DNA of 64,000 nucleotides from Paratinospora sagittata (Eukaryota; Streptophyta; Magnoliopsida; Ranunculales; Menispermaceae), in assembly GCA_035771175.1 (NCBI GenBank), contig CM069600.1:9819729-9883728 (forward strand). The letters are read 5' to 3'. The notes under the pieces are model-generated. The model ran no database searches, had not been told where the DNA came from, and worked only from the letters and a program-made list of their open reading frames with translations. Shown here one piece after another: positions 40,864 through 53,242 of the stretch. How positions within the stretch are numbered: position 1 is the first letter of the stretch; every line of letters starts with the position of its first letter. Position numbers and translations under genes: made by a program.

Positions 40864-41198
40864 CACGTGGCTGAGAAAATCACGGAAGCGTATAGCGATG
40901 GCCAAAAAATATTGTGAATCAATTTTACGGTTGAGATTGATTCAATCTCTCAGAATTTTTCACAAATCTAAAGGTCGAGATTTCATGGCTTTTTTAAGCC
41001 AAGCAGCTTTTCAATGGTACACGTGACGGATAGCGAAAAAGTTGTATTTTAATTTAAACACGTGTTTTAAAAAAAAAACAATTCTTATTGACGAAAACGG
41101 TTGAAGCTTGATCTGGTGACGCCACGTGGACAATGGTATTTCAGGCGCGGTTTCTATGCTGTACTAACTATTGTGGTAGTATTGCGGTAGAACACGTG
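40864..41198. promoter_or_regulatory. Cluster of five CACGTG G-box hexamers
   Basis: CACGTG occurs at 40864-40869, 41020-41025, 41059-41064, 41123-41128 and 41193-41198, in GCCACGTGGAC, AACACGTGGTGG and similar contexts. G-boxes bind bZIP and bHLH factors in light and abscisic acid responses (family knowledge). No gene starts beside the cluster: the nearest is the 3' end of glycolate oxidase A at 43111, 1.9 kb away. It may be a relic promoter or enhancer. Confidence 0.55.
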
Positions 41199-41593
41199 GT
41201 GGCCACTCTTGGGTTGCCACTTGTCTACCGTTTTTTAATTTCTTGTAAAGAATTTAAATTCTCTTCCTTACGCATTTAATGCCTTGTTATGTATTCCAAA
41301 TTTGTCCTTCCATCTTTAAATTATTTCTTTTTGAGTCTTATATCATTTTTACTCTATCTATCAATAACTATTTATCTTCCTATTTTTATATTTATTTTAT
41401 GATATGATAAAAGTAATACTTTTGTATATTTTTGTTGTAAGGGTTTTTTATTCAACATTTTAATTTATCAAAATAAATATTTATTCAATTTCTCAATGTA
41501 AAACATCCTACTCAACCTTTTCTTAAAATTTAATTAAATGATCATTTTTTAATATTAACCATACTTATCAAACCTTGGAAAAAAAAAAAAAAA

Positions 41594-42478
41594 CATGTAT
41601 ATCAAACAAAATTACAACTGAACCATGTGCCAATTCACCAAGTGAAGCCCACCACCAACATCCACACCTTTCCACATGAACAATCTGATCTTCTTTCCAA
41701 TCTAAAGAGCAACTCTAGAAGGAATCTTAAACATTGAAAGGAAATAGGTTTGAAGGGCATGAAGCAATGATCTTATAAGTACAAGTCTTCCTCCTCTTGA
41801 GAGAAAACTACGCTTCCACCACCCTTCCAATCTTCTCCTCACCTCCTACTCTTGAGAGAAAACTACGCTTCCACCACCCTTCCAATCTTCTCCTCACCTC
41901 CTACAAGACTAGATCCCAAAAGCTTTCTTTCTTGGGATTATCACCTAATGGTAATCCAAGGTACTGAATAGGCCACTCACCAATGGCACACCCAATAACA
42001 CGAGCAGTCTAAAGTAAGACCTCCCTCTCTACATTAACCCCAACCAGCTAACATTTTGCAAGGTTCAACTTAAGACCGGGAATCTAACCGAAACGATCAA
42101 CATTTAGGACACACTCCTACTTCCCTTGAAGTAAAAAAAAAGGTATTATCCGCATATTAAAGGTGGGAAACCTCCACCATATCCTTCCTAATAGCAAAAC
42201 CTTGAATCCGAGAACATTGGGAGGCCTTATAAACCATCCTGCGTAGAACATCCCCAACCAAAGTAAACAAAAAAGGAGACAGAGGATTTCTTTGTCAAGG
42301 GTCTCTCTGAGCAGCAAATTTACCTCTAGGTCTACCATTAATCACCACCGAGTAAGTAATCGACTAAATGCATTCAAATATCCACTTCCTCCAGCGCTGC
42401 CCAAACTGTTTTTTCACCAAAACGAGATCAAGAAAGTCTTAATCCATTGTGTCATAAGCTTACCTAAATATTATTGAT
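41594..42478 (-). pseudogene. LINE (L1) reverse transcriptase relic
   Basis: The minus strand encodes broken pieces of an L1 reverse transcriptase: QFGQRWRKWIFECI, then VVINGRPRGKF, a PLSPFLFTLVGDVL block, and LQYADN in place of the catalytic YADD. Stops and frame changes separate them. A 55-bp tandem duplication (41794-41848, 41849-41903) lies in the downstream part. It is a dead fragment without recognisable ends. Confidence 0.75.
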
Positions 42479-43040
42479 TGCGCAATTTCATTGTGTAGTC
42501 ACTTTTTATTATATCGTCATGAGTTTTTCATAAATTTGATACTTTAATCATGGAGTCTCATGTATTATTCGCTATACTTTATATTGCAGATATTACATAT
42601 AGCAATTATTATAATAAAAAGTTTTTAGAATTCAAACAAATTAGGCAATCTAGTTTTGAATGTGACAAACTTGAAAAAGAAATATAATGCTCAAATTTAA
42701 AATTATATAACCCATAAAAATATTTAAAATTTATAAAAACTGAGACGAATTTTCCCTTAATTTCATTCCATTAAAAGATATTTACTTTTGGTTTAAAAAA
42801 ATCTATCCTTATCATTTCATTCCACTAAGTATTAATATTAAATTTGATCTTATCTGGTTACTATGTTTAATAATCCAAACCAAAAAATAAAAAATTGTAT
42901 CACAACTTCAACTAAACAAATACACAATATATCCTTGAAATAAACGCATAAATTGTTCAATCATGTTTGTCAAATAGCTTCAATATATAGTTTCAATTAT
43001 ATAAAACATAGACATATAAGCTAGTAAACATGCTTATTGA

Positions 43041-43046
43041 TTTATT
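43041..43046 (-). promoter_or_regulatory. Candidate polyadenylation signal of glycolate oxidase A
   Basis: AATAAA on the minus strand, 65 bp past the stop codon. The same motif is kept in copy B at 55193-55198. Confidence 0.45.
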
Positions 43047-43110
43047 AATAACAATAAAGTCTAGGCTACAATTGAACTACATGTTGATTCTAGTCCATGC
43101 CAATGACATT

Positions 43111-46100
43111 TTATAACCTCGATACTGAACACGGTTTGTCCCACTCGGTAACGACGTGTTCACAAGTAATTTCCTTGAGCGACCGGCATCCACTCAATGC
43201 CATCGTTAACTCAAATTCATCGCGAAGCATTTGAAGTACTTTTCTCACACCAGCCTCGCCTTCGGCAGCTAACGAGAACACGACAGGCCTTCCAAGCTAC
43301 GATTTTGATTGAACAATCAGATGGGTCAAGAAGATTTAATACATATTGATAGCAAAGTAAGTTTAGTTTAGCATATTTGTTTTGATATGTAGCATATAAT
43401 TGTCTACTTACAAATACACCAGAGGCTCCCAAAGCCAATGCTTTGAAGACATCAGTACCACGTCGTACACCACCATCTAGGAAGACGGGAACTCGGCCTT
43501 GTGCTGCTTTGACAACCTAAAATTATCTCATAAGACAAATATAGTTAACATCATGGTACACATAGTTGAGCCTTTAACTATCAACTATAACTTTTGTAGG
43601 ACCAATGCTCATTGCGTCGGTATCTCGGTATTTTAATTATTACAAACCACATGATATCACTTGCATTGTTTATCTAACTGTTACAACTAATTCTTCAAGA
43701 ACGCATCAAATAGTAACTATCGAAGAGACTACCAAGATCAAGCTCGAAGAACGACGACAAATTTCATATGTAATGCATTCGTTTGATCTTAGGTGTGTCG
43801 AAGAGACTACCAAGATCAACCTCTCGATCAATCTCAACACTAAAACTCTCTGAATTGCAAAGTTTTCAAAATCACTTCGATTTCGTATTTGATTTTGACA
43901 AAATATTTTTCGAAAATCATTGATGATAACTCGCTATCAAGTTATTGCCAAAATTCTATTTTTTGCATAAAGGACAATATGATAGCGCTATAAATGAATT
44001 CTGAAAATCAGGAACTCTCAGTTTTCAACATTAAGAGCATCAATAGCCCGTTATAGGCCAATATCGGGCATTATGAACAGGCCGATAGCGCGCTATCATT
44101 GCCTGAGACAAAAATTTGACATTTATGGCAAGAAAAACGTGGACACTTCCACTTCCTCGATTTTTATATTCCTTGCATAATTTTGCCAAGTTATCTTAAC
44201 TGAAATATTCTCCACTAATACCTGGATGATTCCCATTGTCTCGCACGCCCATAACTACTTTAGATAAAATAATGTTTTGAACTCAAATCAACCCACACTC
44301 TCTTGTTCTTTAACCTGCAATTGCTCATTTTATAAAACACCTACTTTCCGATTTTCAAATGGACAACACACACGATTTTGCAAGTTATACTGAGCTTTCC
44401 AAAGAGTGTTTCAAGAGAAGAAAGTTGTGATTCTTGCATTGAAAAAATAAGTTTCGAATTGAATCAAAATTGCAAATTGTTTTGAAGATAACCTCATTGT
44501 TCAGGAAGTTCTTCATTTTTATCCTTTTTGTGCAGAGATTTCCAGAAGCTATCCATTGCTTTAAACTGTAAGTATATGAAGTGTTCTTGGTAAGAAAACA
44601 TTTTCAAAAGTTGTATTTGTATTCCAACAAGTATTGTAAGTGAATGAGGTCACGAGTGAGAAAAAGCTGAGTGATTAGGCTCTTGTAAAGGTTGACTTAC
44701 TCCTGTAAAGTAAGTGTTGTAACCAATTTGATCCTCACCCTCGAAGTAGGATCAATTAGTGCAAGGGTTTGAAAAAATCTTGATAGCACCGAACCACGTT
44801 AAATCTTGTGTGCTTCAATTTCTACCATTGCACTTTACTTGCTTTCTTTTCGATTTATTTTTGAAAGGTTAAAAATTTGCAACTCGTCCAATTCACCTCC
44901 CTCTTGGACGTTTAATCTGGGCCAACAACTTTTATGTCAATTGATTTTTATCATGGTATCATAGCTAGAGTACACTTTGTGAACTCCTAGAGTCACCGAA
45001 CAAGAATTCATTGTTTTTGATGTATACTTTTTATTACAAAACATGTTTTCATGGCCTTCAATCAAAATAACTATGAGAAATCATGCACAAGAGTAATGTG
45101 AAGTACCTCTTCGAGACAACTTATAGTAGCGGGGACGTAATCAAGTTGGCGAGCTCCGTGGTTGGACACAATAATCCCAGCTACTCCAACTTGTAATGCA
45201 ATCTTTGCTGTGTGTCAACAACATGAGGGTTATAAAGAACAAATTGATTCCATAAATATGATCAACAAGACGGTTATCACATAGAAGAACACTTTTACAT
45301 TTCAATTTCATTAATATGATACGAAAACTTCTCAAATTAGTAAGAATTCTAAAGGGATGTCTTGTGGATCATAAACAAGAATATTTAAGGTCATAATCAT
45401 TAAAATTTGTAATTTTTCCTTTTGGGAATTTAAAATTTTGTTAGAAATCTAACCAAGTTTTTCACAAAATAAAATAAAAGTGGACTGCTTACTGTCTTCT
45501 GCTGTCACCACACCCTTTAGAAGAATTGGCAAATTTGTTATTGTCTGAAGCCACTTTACATCCTGAGGAAACCCAAGGAAGAAACTATAAGCACAAGCAG
45601 TTTTAACTCTTTAACATGCTGATGCACATATAAATGTCTCTCATCAAAATAAAATGAAGAATAAGAATTAAATAATAATAATAATAATAAAAACCTTCCA
45701 GCTTAGAGATTGATCAACTTGGCTGGCAGCATATGAGGCAAGGCTAGAGTCATTTGTCTGCAAAGACCCAAAAACAACTACGATAACAGTTTCATGAAAG
45801 TGACCGAGAAAATTAAAGAAAAAAAAAGAAAAAGAATTCATCAATATTTGGTGAATAAATATTTTGGGTAATTTCTATGTTGCCCATGAATGCCAAAGAA
45901 TTTTACTTAAATATTTTCAGGGAATAAGCATAGAGAACAAGTAAATATACCAAAAAAAAAAAAAAAAAGATAGAAAATTGTAGACCTTCTCCATCTTCCC
46001 AATGTCTAATCCTTCAAAGTTCTTCAATGTCAAATATTTCGGCAAAGCAAATCTGCAGTAGAACAGATTAAATTAACAAAGTTTAAATTCTTATGAAACT

Positions 46101-47996
46101 AATGGCTGTAAAACCTCAAGGTTCAAATGTTCTTTGAAGTATCGGTCCGTCCCAGCAATATATAATGCAGACCTGTTCTTGATATCAGCTTCCCTTCGAC
46201 CAAGCCTTGGAGTATCGACAGTGAGGACAATTGCTTTGAATCCTGCCCTTTCAGCTCTTCTAACCAGCTGTGTAACTACGTTTCTGTCCTTCAATACCTG
46301 AAAAATACCAAAGTATATTATATCTATAGTGATGGTAAATCACTGATTGGTCTGTAAGTAAGAAAATAATACATGCCATTTCAAGAGCAAATAGTCAAAA
46401 TTAACCGACAAAATAATGGAAAAAAAAAGGAGCTTTTGAACCTACATAGAGCTGGAAAAACCGAATGCCGGCTCCTGTTGAAGCAACCTCTTCAACACTC
46501 GACGTAGCCCATGATGATAATGTCTGCAATGGATGCAAAAGTATGTTAAAAACTAACAAAAATTTATAATCACGAAAACGAATTTCAAATAAATAAGAAC
46601 CTGAAGGTAAACCAGCAATTTCAAATAAATGATAATAGTTTTCATGGATAATTTTTGGTGAGTTGTTTTAAGTAGCTTGAGCTATTGGTGACTGCATCTA
46701 GATTTAAATGACTACTATACTGAGAGTTCAAGAAATCTTCACTTGATCCTAAGAACACAGTGGCAAGAATGTTCATATCGATTTCACACTTTTCTTGACC
46801 TGGGATCGAGCTTAAACTTGAAGAATATAGACAACATAAATGGAACATAAAAAATGAGAAGTTAAACCATAATAGTTCCTGCTGCCGATGCTGCCCGTGC
46901 TGTTGCATACTCTCCTACATGAGAACAAAAATCAGAGTTCAGAAAAAGTAGTTTTATCTTGTTTCCAAAACCAAAAATATAATAATTCAGAGTTTTTATT
47001 GATTGAATAGAATTATAAATCTAATCAAGTTTTAATAAACAAAATTATTATTACTATTTTTAACATATTAACAGAAATTTCATCAAGCATTTGAAAGGCT
47101 CAAAACATCAACCAGACCATTCAAAAGATAAGATTAACAGAGGCATATATTATACCTTCTGGGTGAGCCATTTTCTGCATGGCAGTTGGAGCGATCATGA
47201 TCGGCATTGATATCTTGTAGCCCAATACAGTAGTCCTCAAGTCAATGTTGGTTACATCGATGAGAACGCGAGGTCGGAACCTATATTTCAGTTCAATTGG
47301 GACATGCTAAGAACATCAGCATGAAGTCTTCTTGGAACATGTTTACTAGGAAGAAAAATAATGAAAATAATAATAATAAAAAATAAAAATAAAAACCAAT
47401 TTGAAAAGATGAAGTGAGCTTCAACAAATAAAATTTCTCCAGTTAAAGATCATATTCACAGAAAAATAAAAATTATCTAAAAAACTTTAGTCCAAAAAAA
47501 CTTTTATCATGAACAAATGAAAGGAAAAGAATGAATACACCATGAAATAAGTTTTCAAGCATTTTGAACACCATAAGAAATCCTTTTCTCTTATTATAAT
47601 CAAGCACAGAGAACTGAAAGAACTTCATTAGATTGATGGCATGGTGATGAAAACAGACAACCCAAAATTAAATAAATAAACCGAATAATCAAAAATTTTA
47701 TTAGAGTTCTCATCAATGTATTATTTGAGCAGAAAAAGGAATTCTATAAGGTTTATCACATCAAAAGATACTTTTGGGGGTACCCATGAAAATCAAAACA
47801 TGCCCTTCAAAGTATTAAGAAAGAGATAGTTTAGTATTAAATAAATAAAAAAAGCTCACAAAATCCTTGAGAAGGCAGATCTATTCTCCTTGAGGGTCCA
47901 CTGATCCTCTGCACCTGATGCATAGTAATCATACACCATTTTTGGGAGCTTCTCCTTTGCAATTTTCTCATACTCTGATACATTTGTTATCTCCAT
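43111..47996 (-). CDS. GLO: Peroxisomal glycolate oxidase, copy A, 11 coding exons
   Basis: FMN-dependent (S)-2-hydroxy-acid oxidase of photorespiration: glycolate plus O2 gives glyoxylate plus H2O2 in leaf peroxisomes. Exons in transcript order: 47996-47860, 47280-47156, 46914-46868, 46523-46446, 46297-46173, 46052-45986, 45757-45695, 45562-45493, 45207-45107, 43516-43412, 43296-43111. All are GT-AG and total 1104 nt: 367 residues, the standard plant length. Start [20 protein letters not shown]. Active-site residues visible: Tyr24, Trp108 (TLSSWATSS), Tyr129 (FFQLY), Asp157 ([10 protein letters not shown], Arg164), Lys230 (ILLKG), His254 and Arg257 (SNHGARQ). FMN-phosphate region [20 protein letters not shown]. 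The C-terminus Ser-Arg-Leu is a PTS1 peroxisomal signal. Unusual but probably tolerated: VLKDRN where most have VYKDRN, and Thr at the exon 8/9 join (EDTKIA). Confidence 0.96.
43595..44927. mobile_element. Probable solo LTR in intron 9 of glycolate oxidase A
   Basis: It starts TGTAGGACC and ends GGGCCAACA (TG...CA), with ACTTT on both sides (43590-43594, 44928-44932), a 5-bp target duplication. The right part has the look of a Copia LTR R-U5 region (TCTTGTGTGCTTC, then AACTCGTCCAATTCACCTCC). A motif TGGTATCATAGC resembling a Met-tRNA primer-binding site lies 26 bp beyond, which may mean some internal sequence remains. It carries several near-palindromes of the type GATAGCGCGCTATC. About 300 bp shorter than in copy B. 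There are no protease, integrase or reverse transcriptase frames. Confidence 0.6.
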
Positions 47997-48022
47997 CTTG
48001 ACAATCTACTTTTTACCTTGCT

Positions 48023-48607
48023 CTAAAACAATCAATAAAAAGAAATCAAAAAATAATATATGTAAAGAAGCCCATCAATCACAACAACTAAAAATAATAA
48101 ACAGACCCAATAATCCAGGATTGATTAAATTCTGCCAAAATCACTAGAAAAAGTAAACACAAATTAAATACCCATTAAAAAGGTACTTTATAATAACTAA
48201 AAAGTAAATGCAAAGATTGAACAAAAAGAAAGAACAGCACAATCCAGTGAAGTTCTAATAGTAAACAAACATATAGCATGGATTATGGGAGATACTTTTT
48301 CTTAATCCCTTTTTAGAATCAATAAACAGAAGCAATGATAAATACCCAAATCTGCCAATAAATTAAAAAAATAAAAAACCCATAACAAAGAAAAAAGGAT
48401 TACAAAAAGAAAACACCCAATCAAAAACCAATATATTTGATGCTTAGTGAATAACTTCAAGGAAAACAAACACACAATCTTACAGTGAAAACTAAAAACA
48501 AACCCACCATGAAATAGAATCAAAAAACGATTCCAAAAATCAAATACCCATAAACCCAATTCAAAGAGAATCAAAAGGAAAAGTAGAAAATAAGTTGACC
48601 ACTTTAC
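48023..48607 (-). other. 5' UTR intron of glycolate oxidase A (predicted)
   Basis: On the minus strand a donor GTGAG|GTAAAG at 48607 and acceptor GTTTTAG|AGCAAG at 48023 bracket 585 bp of T-rich sequence. It splits the leader into about 48608-48700 and 48022-47997. Both sites are kept in copy B. Confidence 0.55.
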
Positions 48608-48684
48608 CTCACAATAGTACTGAAACTGCAATACCCAGAAGCGATCTTGTGAAGTTCAAATCAAAGCTTGATCAAAACCCACTC

Positions 48685-48700
48685 TATTATTATAAATTTT
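48685..48700 (-). promoter_or_regulatory. TATA-like element of glycolate oxidase A
   Basis: The minus strand reads AAATTTATAATAATAGAG about 80 bp upstream of the predicted leader donor. A CACGTG box lies further upstream at 49180-49185 (CCACGTGATAT), within the flank that is also copied at 39993-40720. Confidence 0.4.
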
Positions 48701-49700
48701 TAACAAGTAGGCAATCTGGAATCGGAATTTAGAAAACACCCCGGGAATTATAAAATATTATATGTCTGAGATTGAAAATCGAAATAAGAAAAGTATTATT
48801 AATATTAAATTTAATTTTATTAAGAAGCCGCCAATGTTGAACTGAAGTGAGGAATGGAAATGTGCATGAATGTGGAATGAAAGCAACAAATGAATTAATG
48901 TTGGAATATATTAATTACTTGTTAAATTGTAATTAATTTACCGCATTGGAGAGTGTGAAGGTTCTTGATTTGCTGAGTCGACTCGGAAGATTTCGACCAG
49001 GTTTTTTCTTCTCTTTCTTTTATTTTCTTTTTACCTCCAAAATTAGGCAACTCATAAGAATGAGAATGAGAATGAGAACTGAAAGTGAAGTTTGGTTTAA
49101 GTATTTGAGAAATTTTCAGGCAAAAGTTTTGAAATTGGAAAGTGAAATGAGCCCCGTCCAAGCCATTTGGAATTTATCCACGTGATATATATGAATTCCC
49201 GCGTGCTCATTTTCTCCCACATTTTTTTTTCCTTATTTTCTTTTCTCTATAATGACAACATCATCATCCTTTTCGTAAAAATAGAAAAAAAAATTAGGTT
49301 TTTCTATTTTTTTTTTTAAACATTACTTTTGATGCAAATTAAAGGACAGGGGCCTCAATTATGATACCCTTTACAATAAAAGGTACTTGACATATTTTTA
49401 AGAAAAAAAATTAATAAAAAAACAGTATTAATGATATAAGAGGGAATTTACAATGGTAATTTATTTATTTTTTAAGTTTTCAGTTTCCTTTTTCCTTTTC
49501 ATTAATAATTCATTGTATATATTTTTGTAAATAAATAAAATAACAATTTAGTTGGAAAATTTACTAAACAATCATTTTTACATTTCTTCTAAAATCTGTC
49601 ACTAATTTAATATTTTAATTTCTCTAATTAATGGTTCAAGAACGAGCTTGATACCTTTTGAAAAGTTTCGTCGGCTGATTAAGTCGGTTATATAATTAAC

Positions 49701-50492
49701 TAGGGCTGAACAAAAGACTCAACTACCCGCTGAACCCGATCCGACCCAGGTGGATTCGGACGGGTTTTTTAATCCCAATCGGGCGGGTCAAGTGATACAA
49801 ACCCCCAACCCGAAAATGTCGGGTCAATTTCCTGGGTTTAATCTATCAAACCCGACCCGCCCGACTACCACTTATTAAACTAAAAATTTATAACTTGTTG
49901 TATACATATATGTATACCATACTAATAGATGTACTAAAAATTTAATTTTAGGCATAAGTATGACAAGTATGAACATTATACGCAATAATGCAGTGTAAAT
50001 GAATAATAAACAGAATGATAAATGAATGTAAACTTTAATAAAAGTCATAAGACACAAACCTATGTTTCATTCCCCACCTTCAAATAGAATCTCCTTCTGG
50101 AACTAGCGCTTTCTCCCGAGCATAACTGCGTTGCGCCACGAAGAGAGTCTCAAAAAGAGAAGAGAGAAATCACAAAGAGGGAAGAGAGGATTGGTGTGAA
50201 AATAACAAAGGGGAGGGGGGCTTTTTATAGCCAAAAGGGTGCCCGACAGTCCAGGCAAGTGCTCGAAGTTCAATATATATATATAGTTTTTTTTTTGTCC
50301 AAACTGGGGTATCACATGGGTAATCAAACCCAATATACCCAACTAACCCAATGATGTTACGGGTCGGTCGGGTTATATTTAAAATATATATTTTCGGGTC
50401 AGGCTCGGGTGAGAAATTTTATCACCTGATAAAATCGGGTCGGGTGAGTTTTTGGGCCAAACCCGACCCAACTCGGCCTGTGCTCAGCCCTA
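49701..50492. mobile_element. 792-bp non-autonomous hAT element
   Basis: Ends TAGGGCTGAACA and TGTGCTCAGCCCTA (inverted repeats with one mismatch). Flanks TAATTAAC (49693-49700) and CAACTAAC (50493-50500) form an 8-bp target duplication with two changes. The empty site is preserved at about 40605-40630 (TACAACTAACAACTAACAAT). Subterminal ACCCGACCC / GGGTCGGG repeats are numerous. The middle (50050-50260) carries a minus-strand TATA-containing segment shared with 53040-53220. Confidence 0.9.
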
Positions 50493-51154
50493 CAACTAAC
50501 TACTAACAATTTATCTTCTCAAAAAAAAAAACATTTAATTTTTTTTCCATCACTTTTATAATCTTCCCAATTTTTTAAGAGAGCAGCTAAATGAACCCTA
50601 CTTATGGACTATCTACACCCGAGCCACCCTAAAACATATATACTCTACCTACCCTAGTCAAAAATACAAAAAATCCTAAACTACCCTTCACCCTAACGTA
50701 CCCCACCCCAAACCCTTTCGGTTTCTTCTTCTTCTCTTCCAAAACTCTTTCAAAACCCTAACTCTTATCTTCAAAGCCCACTATTTTTATTTTAGTTTGA
50801 AGAATATTGGTTGTAGGGGAGCATCATTTTGACCCCATTTGCAACAAATCACCTCTCTTTGTTTTCGTGCATTTTTCGACGATTGATCCTTTGAATCGAT
50901 AAGAAATGCATGGTTTAATAGTTATTTTTGTTTCTATTCACTTTTATTCATGAAATGCAATATGTATGAGTGTTTTTCGATGTATTTTGGGCAAAAAACA
51001 AGCAAGAACGAAGGTCGTCACCATGGACGACCTTCTTTCTAGGGTCGGCCAGAATGGCCAACCCTACTTTGTACAAGTCGATCTATTAAGGCCGACCCTG
51101 CCTGAATTTTTTTTTTAAAATAAATAGTGATTAACCATTTTATTGTGTACAGAT

Positions 51155-52400
51155 ATGTAGAGGACACGCAACACTACTTCTAGTGAGCAAAGTGAGTCAC
51201 ACACTCAACCTACAGCATCAGAGAGAAGACGTAGGCGCACTGAAACCAATTTACCGACCATTGTAGATGTTGCACAACAACAAGAAGAGTAAATAAACGA
51301 GACAAGCATGCAACATACTGGCCAAGAGAGCCAATACACTGAAGAAGATGATAGTGCCCCTGTCTCATTTTCGGGAGGCCCTACCAATCCCTCTATTCTT
51401 ACTAGTTTCAAGAATCATATTGCTGCAGGTATATGGGTTTGCGAAGTAAGTCTTCATCCCTAGTGTATAGTAAATATGTTGCTGACGGTTATATCTTGTT
51501 AATATTGACCATTCATATTTGTTTTGGTTGGTTTTTTTTTTTGTTTACAACATCGACCCCTACTTAGGTGCATAAATCATGGAGCACAGGTGGTTGAGTA
51601 GGATCTAGAATGCCACCCCGAGCAAGAAAGACTTAAAGAAATCATAGATGGATCTAGGTTGAGTCCCCTGATCGGTTGCTCGTACATGCACGCCAACAAG
51701 ACATTGATTGCTGCGTTTGTGGAGAGATGACAACCAGAAACGAATTGGTGAAATGACAATTACCCTTGATGATGTCGTGATACTTCTCAACATTTTTGTC
51801 ACGGGCAGATCCGTCTCAGCCATACCAATAGACAACAAAGATGCAACTGAATTATTAGTGCAAGGGCAGAGAGTTTCATTCGGTGATGCAAATGAGGAGG
51901 TGTCGCATGCCTTGTGTATTTGTATCATCAGCTTGGATGTGCAACGAGGGCCTCAGTTTGTCAAATTGCAAGGTATCTCACGTTGCTTGAGGTATATATG
52001 CATCGTTTCACACTTAACGTCTGTTCTATATAAAAAAATGTTTCAATAATGATTTTAATACAAAATGTGTATGATAGGGTTGGTTGTATGATAATTTTCC
52101 TTTAATTTGTCCTCGTGTCAACACTTCATATCAATATAATCTGCCACGGACGCAAATGTGGGCCCAAAAAAAATGGGATTAGCTGAAGATCACGTGGTCA
52201 CACTGCGTAAGGCACTCGATATGCTACGCCCTCACGAGGTCAATGACAAAGTTTAGGAATTCAATATAGTTTTATTTATAGCTATGACTTTGAGTAACAT
52301 TGTGTTGTTGGTTTAATTATTTATATTGAATTTGTTTAGGTTTATTGGGACTCATACTTTGATTTGAGAGAGACTCGGCCAATCTTGAAGTTATTTTTTA
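51155..52400 (+). pseudogene. Plant mobile domain (PMD/MAIN-like) pseudogene
   Basis: Readable pieces in order: SFSGGPTNPSILTSFKNHIA (near 51380-51440); after an intron (donor GAA|GTAAGT at about 51447, acceptor TACTTAG at 51568), INHGAQVVE and EQERLKEIIDGSRLSPLIG with a final IAAFVER (51570-51730); in another frame GEMTITLDDVVILLNIFVTG (51746-51805); and near the end KALDMLRPHEV then WDSYFDLRETRP (52205-52380). This order is that of plant mobile domain proteins, found in MAIN/MAIL1 and in many transposons. In-frame stops at 51600 and 51728 and a frameshift make it non-functional. Confidence 0.8.
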
Positions 52401-52407
52401 ATCTTTT

Positions 52408-53023
52408 GTATAACCACACGAAAGTCTTGTTTGGGTTGAAAAATTAGGAATTTGCGTATGTAAACACACGGAAGTCTCATTTGAGGTTAAGATCATGAAT
52501 TCGTATATATAAGCGCAAAAAATTGACATTTTAGGTGAAGATTAATAATTTGTTAATATAAGCACACGAAAGCCCTATTTGGGGTGGAGAATTTGAATTT
52601 GCTTATATACGCACCCAAAACTCTCATTTGGGAGGAAATTAGAAATTTGCTTATATAAGCACACGTAAATCTCATTTAGGTGGAATAAAGGAGGTTGCTG
52701 ATGTAAGCACACGAAAATCTCATTTCTGTTTGAAATTAGAATTTCCTCATATACGTACATGAAAGTCCAATTTGGGTTTAAAAGTTTGAATTTCTTTATA
52801 TAAGCACACGAAAGTCTTATTCTAGGTGAATTTTTTTAATTTGTTAGCATAAGCACACGAAAGGCCTGTTTGGGGTGCAGATTTTTAATTTGTTTATATG
52901 AGCACAAGAAAATCTTATTTTGGTGGTAATTAGGAATTTGCTTATATACGCACACAAAAACGCCTATTGGGATGGAAATTAGGAATTCCTTTATGTAAGT
53001 ACATGAAAGTGCAATTTAGGCAG
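52408..53023. repeat. Degenerate minisatellite, unit about 57 bp, roughly 10 copies
   Basis: Recurrent theme: TATATAAGCACACGAAAGTC, then TCATTTGGG, a purine stretch, and AATTTGCT before the next TATATAAGC. Copies differ by substitutions and small indels. Reading frames across it are repeat artefacts. Tandem repeats are common between terminal repeats of Mutator-like elements. Confidence 0.85.
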
Positions 53024-53039
53024 ATAAAAGCTCATTTGA

Positions 53040-53220
53040 AAGTTGGCGCCTTCCCCCGGACAAAATCGCGTTGCACCGCACAGAATCTTAAAAGAGAGGA
53101 CAAAAAACTCAAAATGAATGAAAAGGAGAAGGAAAATCACAAGGATAAGTGATTTGGTGTGAGAAATGAGGAGGGAGAGGTTTCTTTATATAGGAAATTT
53201 GGTGCCTGAACGTTCGAGCG
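53040..53220 (-). promoter_or_regulatory. TATA-containing promoter-like segment, copy in the Mutator-like region
   Basis: The minus strand reads CTATATAAAGAAACC, then CACACCAAATCACTT, GTGATTTTCC, and a leader-like tract ending in GTGCAACGCGATTTTGTCCG. The same order occurs at 50100-50260 (GGCTATAAAAAGCC, CACACCAATCCTCTC, GTGATTTCTC, GGCGCAACGCAGTTATGCTC). No gene follows it here. GGCGCC-type boxes sit just upstream of the TATA (53206-53250). Confidence 0.45.
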
Positions 53221-53242
53221 GGCGCCTAAACGTTCAGGCGGG

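Larger units (their letters stand above)
42917..48709. repeat. Tandem duplication unit A (glycolate oxidase A)
   Basis: The unit matches 55070-61100 in the same orientation through exons, introns and proximal flanks. The left edge is near ACACAATATATCC. The right edge is after AACAAGTA, beyond which the two flanks diverge completely. Relative to unit B it has lost about 300 bp inside intron 9. Confidence 0.93.

Noticed and set aside
43605..43853. 82-residue + strand frame in intron 9, repeated at 55758-56006
   Set aside because: Antisense frame inside the LTR-like insertion; no retroviral-type domain, and similarity between the copies follows from the duplication.
44941..44965. Primer-binding site marking a full LTR retrotransposon in intron 9
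   Set aside because: TGGTATCATAGC lies 26 bp past the putative LTR end and past the target duplication, and no internal gag/pol or second LTR follows; a solo LTR fits better.
46642..46908. 88-residue minus-strand frame also present at 59049-59315
   Set aside because: Begins in glycolate oxidase exon 3 in the wrong frame and reads on into the intron; not a separate gene.
48302..48631. 109-residue minus-strand open frame, repeated at 60714-61022
   Set aside because: Lies in the predicted 5' UTR intron of the glycolate oxidases. Its Phe/Leu-rich composition reflects T-rich intron sequence, and its conservation is explained by the recent gene duplication.
52575..52760. Repetitive 61-residue frame (YVYEEILISNRNEIFVCL...)
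   Set aside because: Product of the 57-bp degenerate minisatellite rather than a repeat protein.
52408..53023. Possible CRISPR-like regular repeat array
   Set aside because: Units are contiguous and diverged without unique spacers, and the DNA is a plant nuclear locus; it is a minisatellite.
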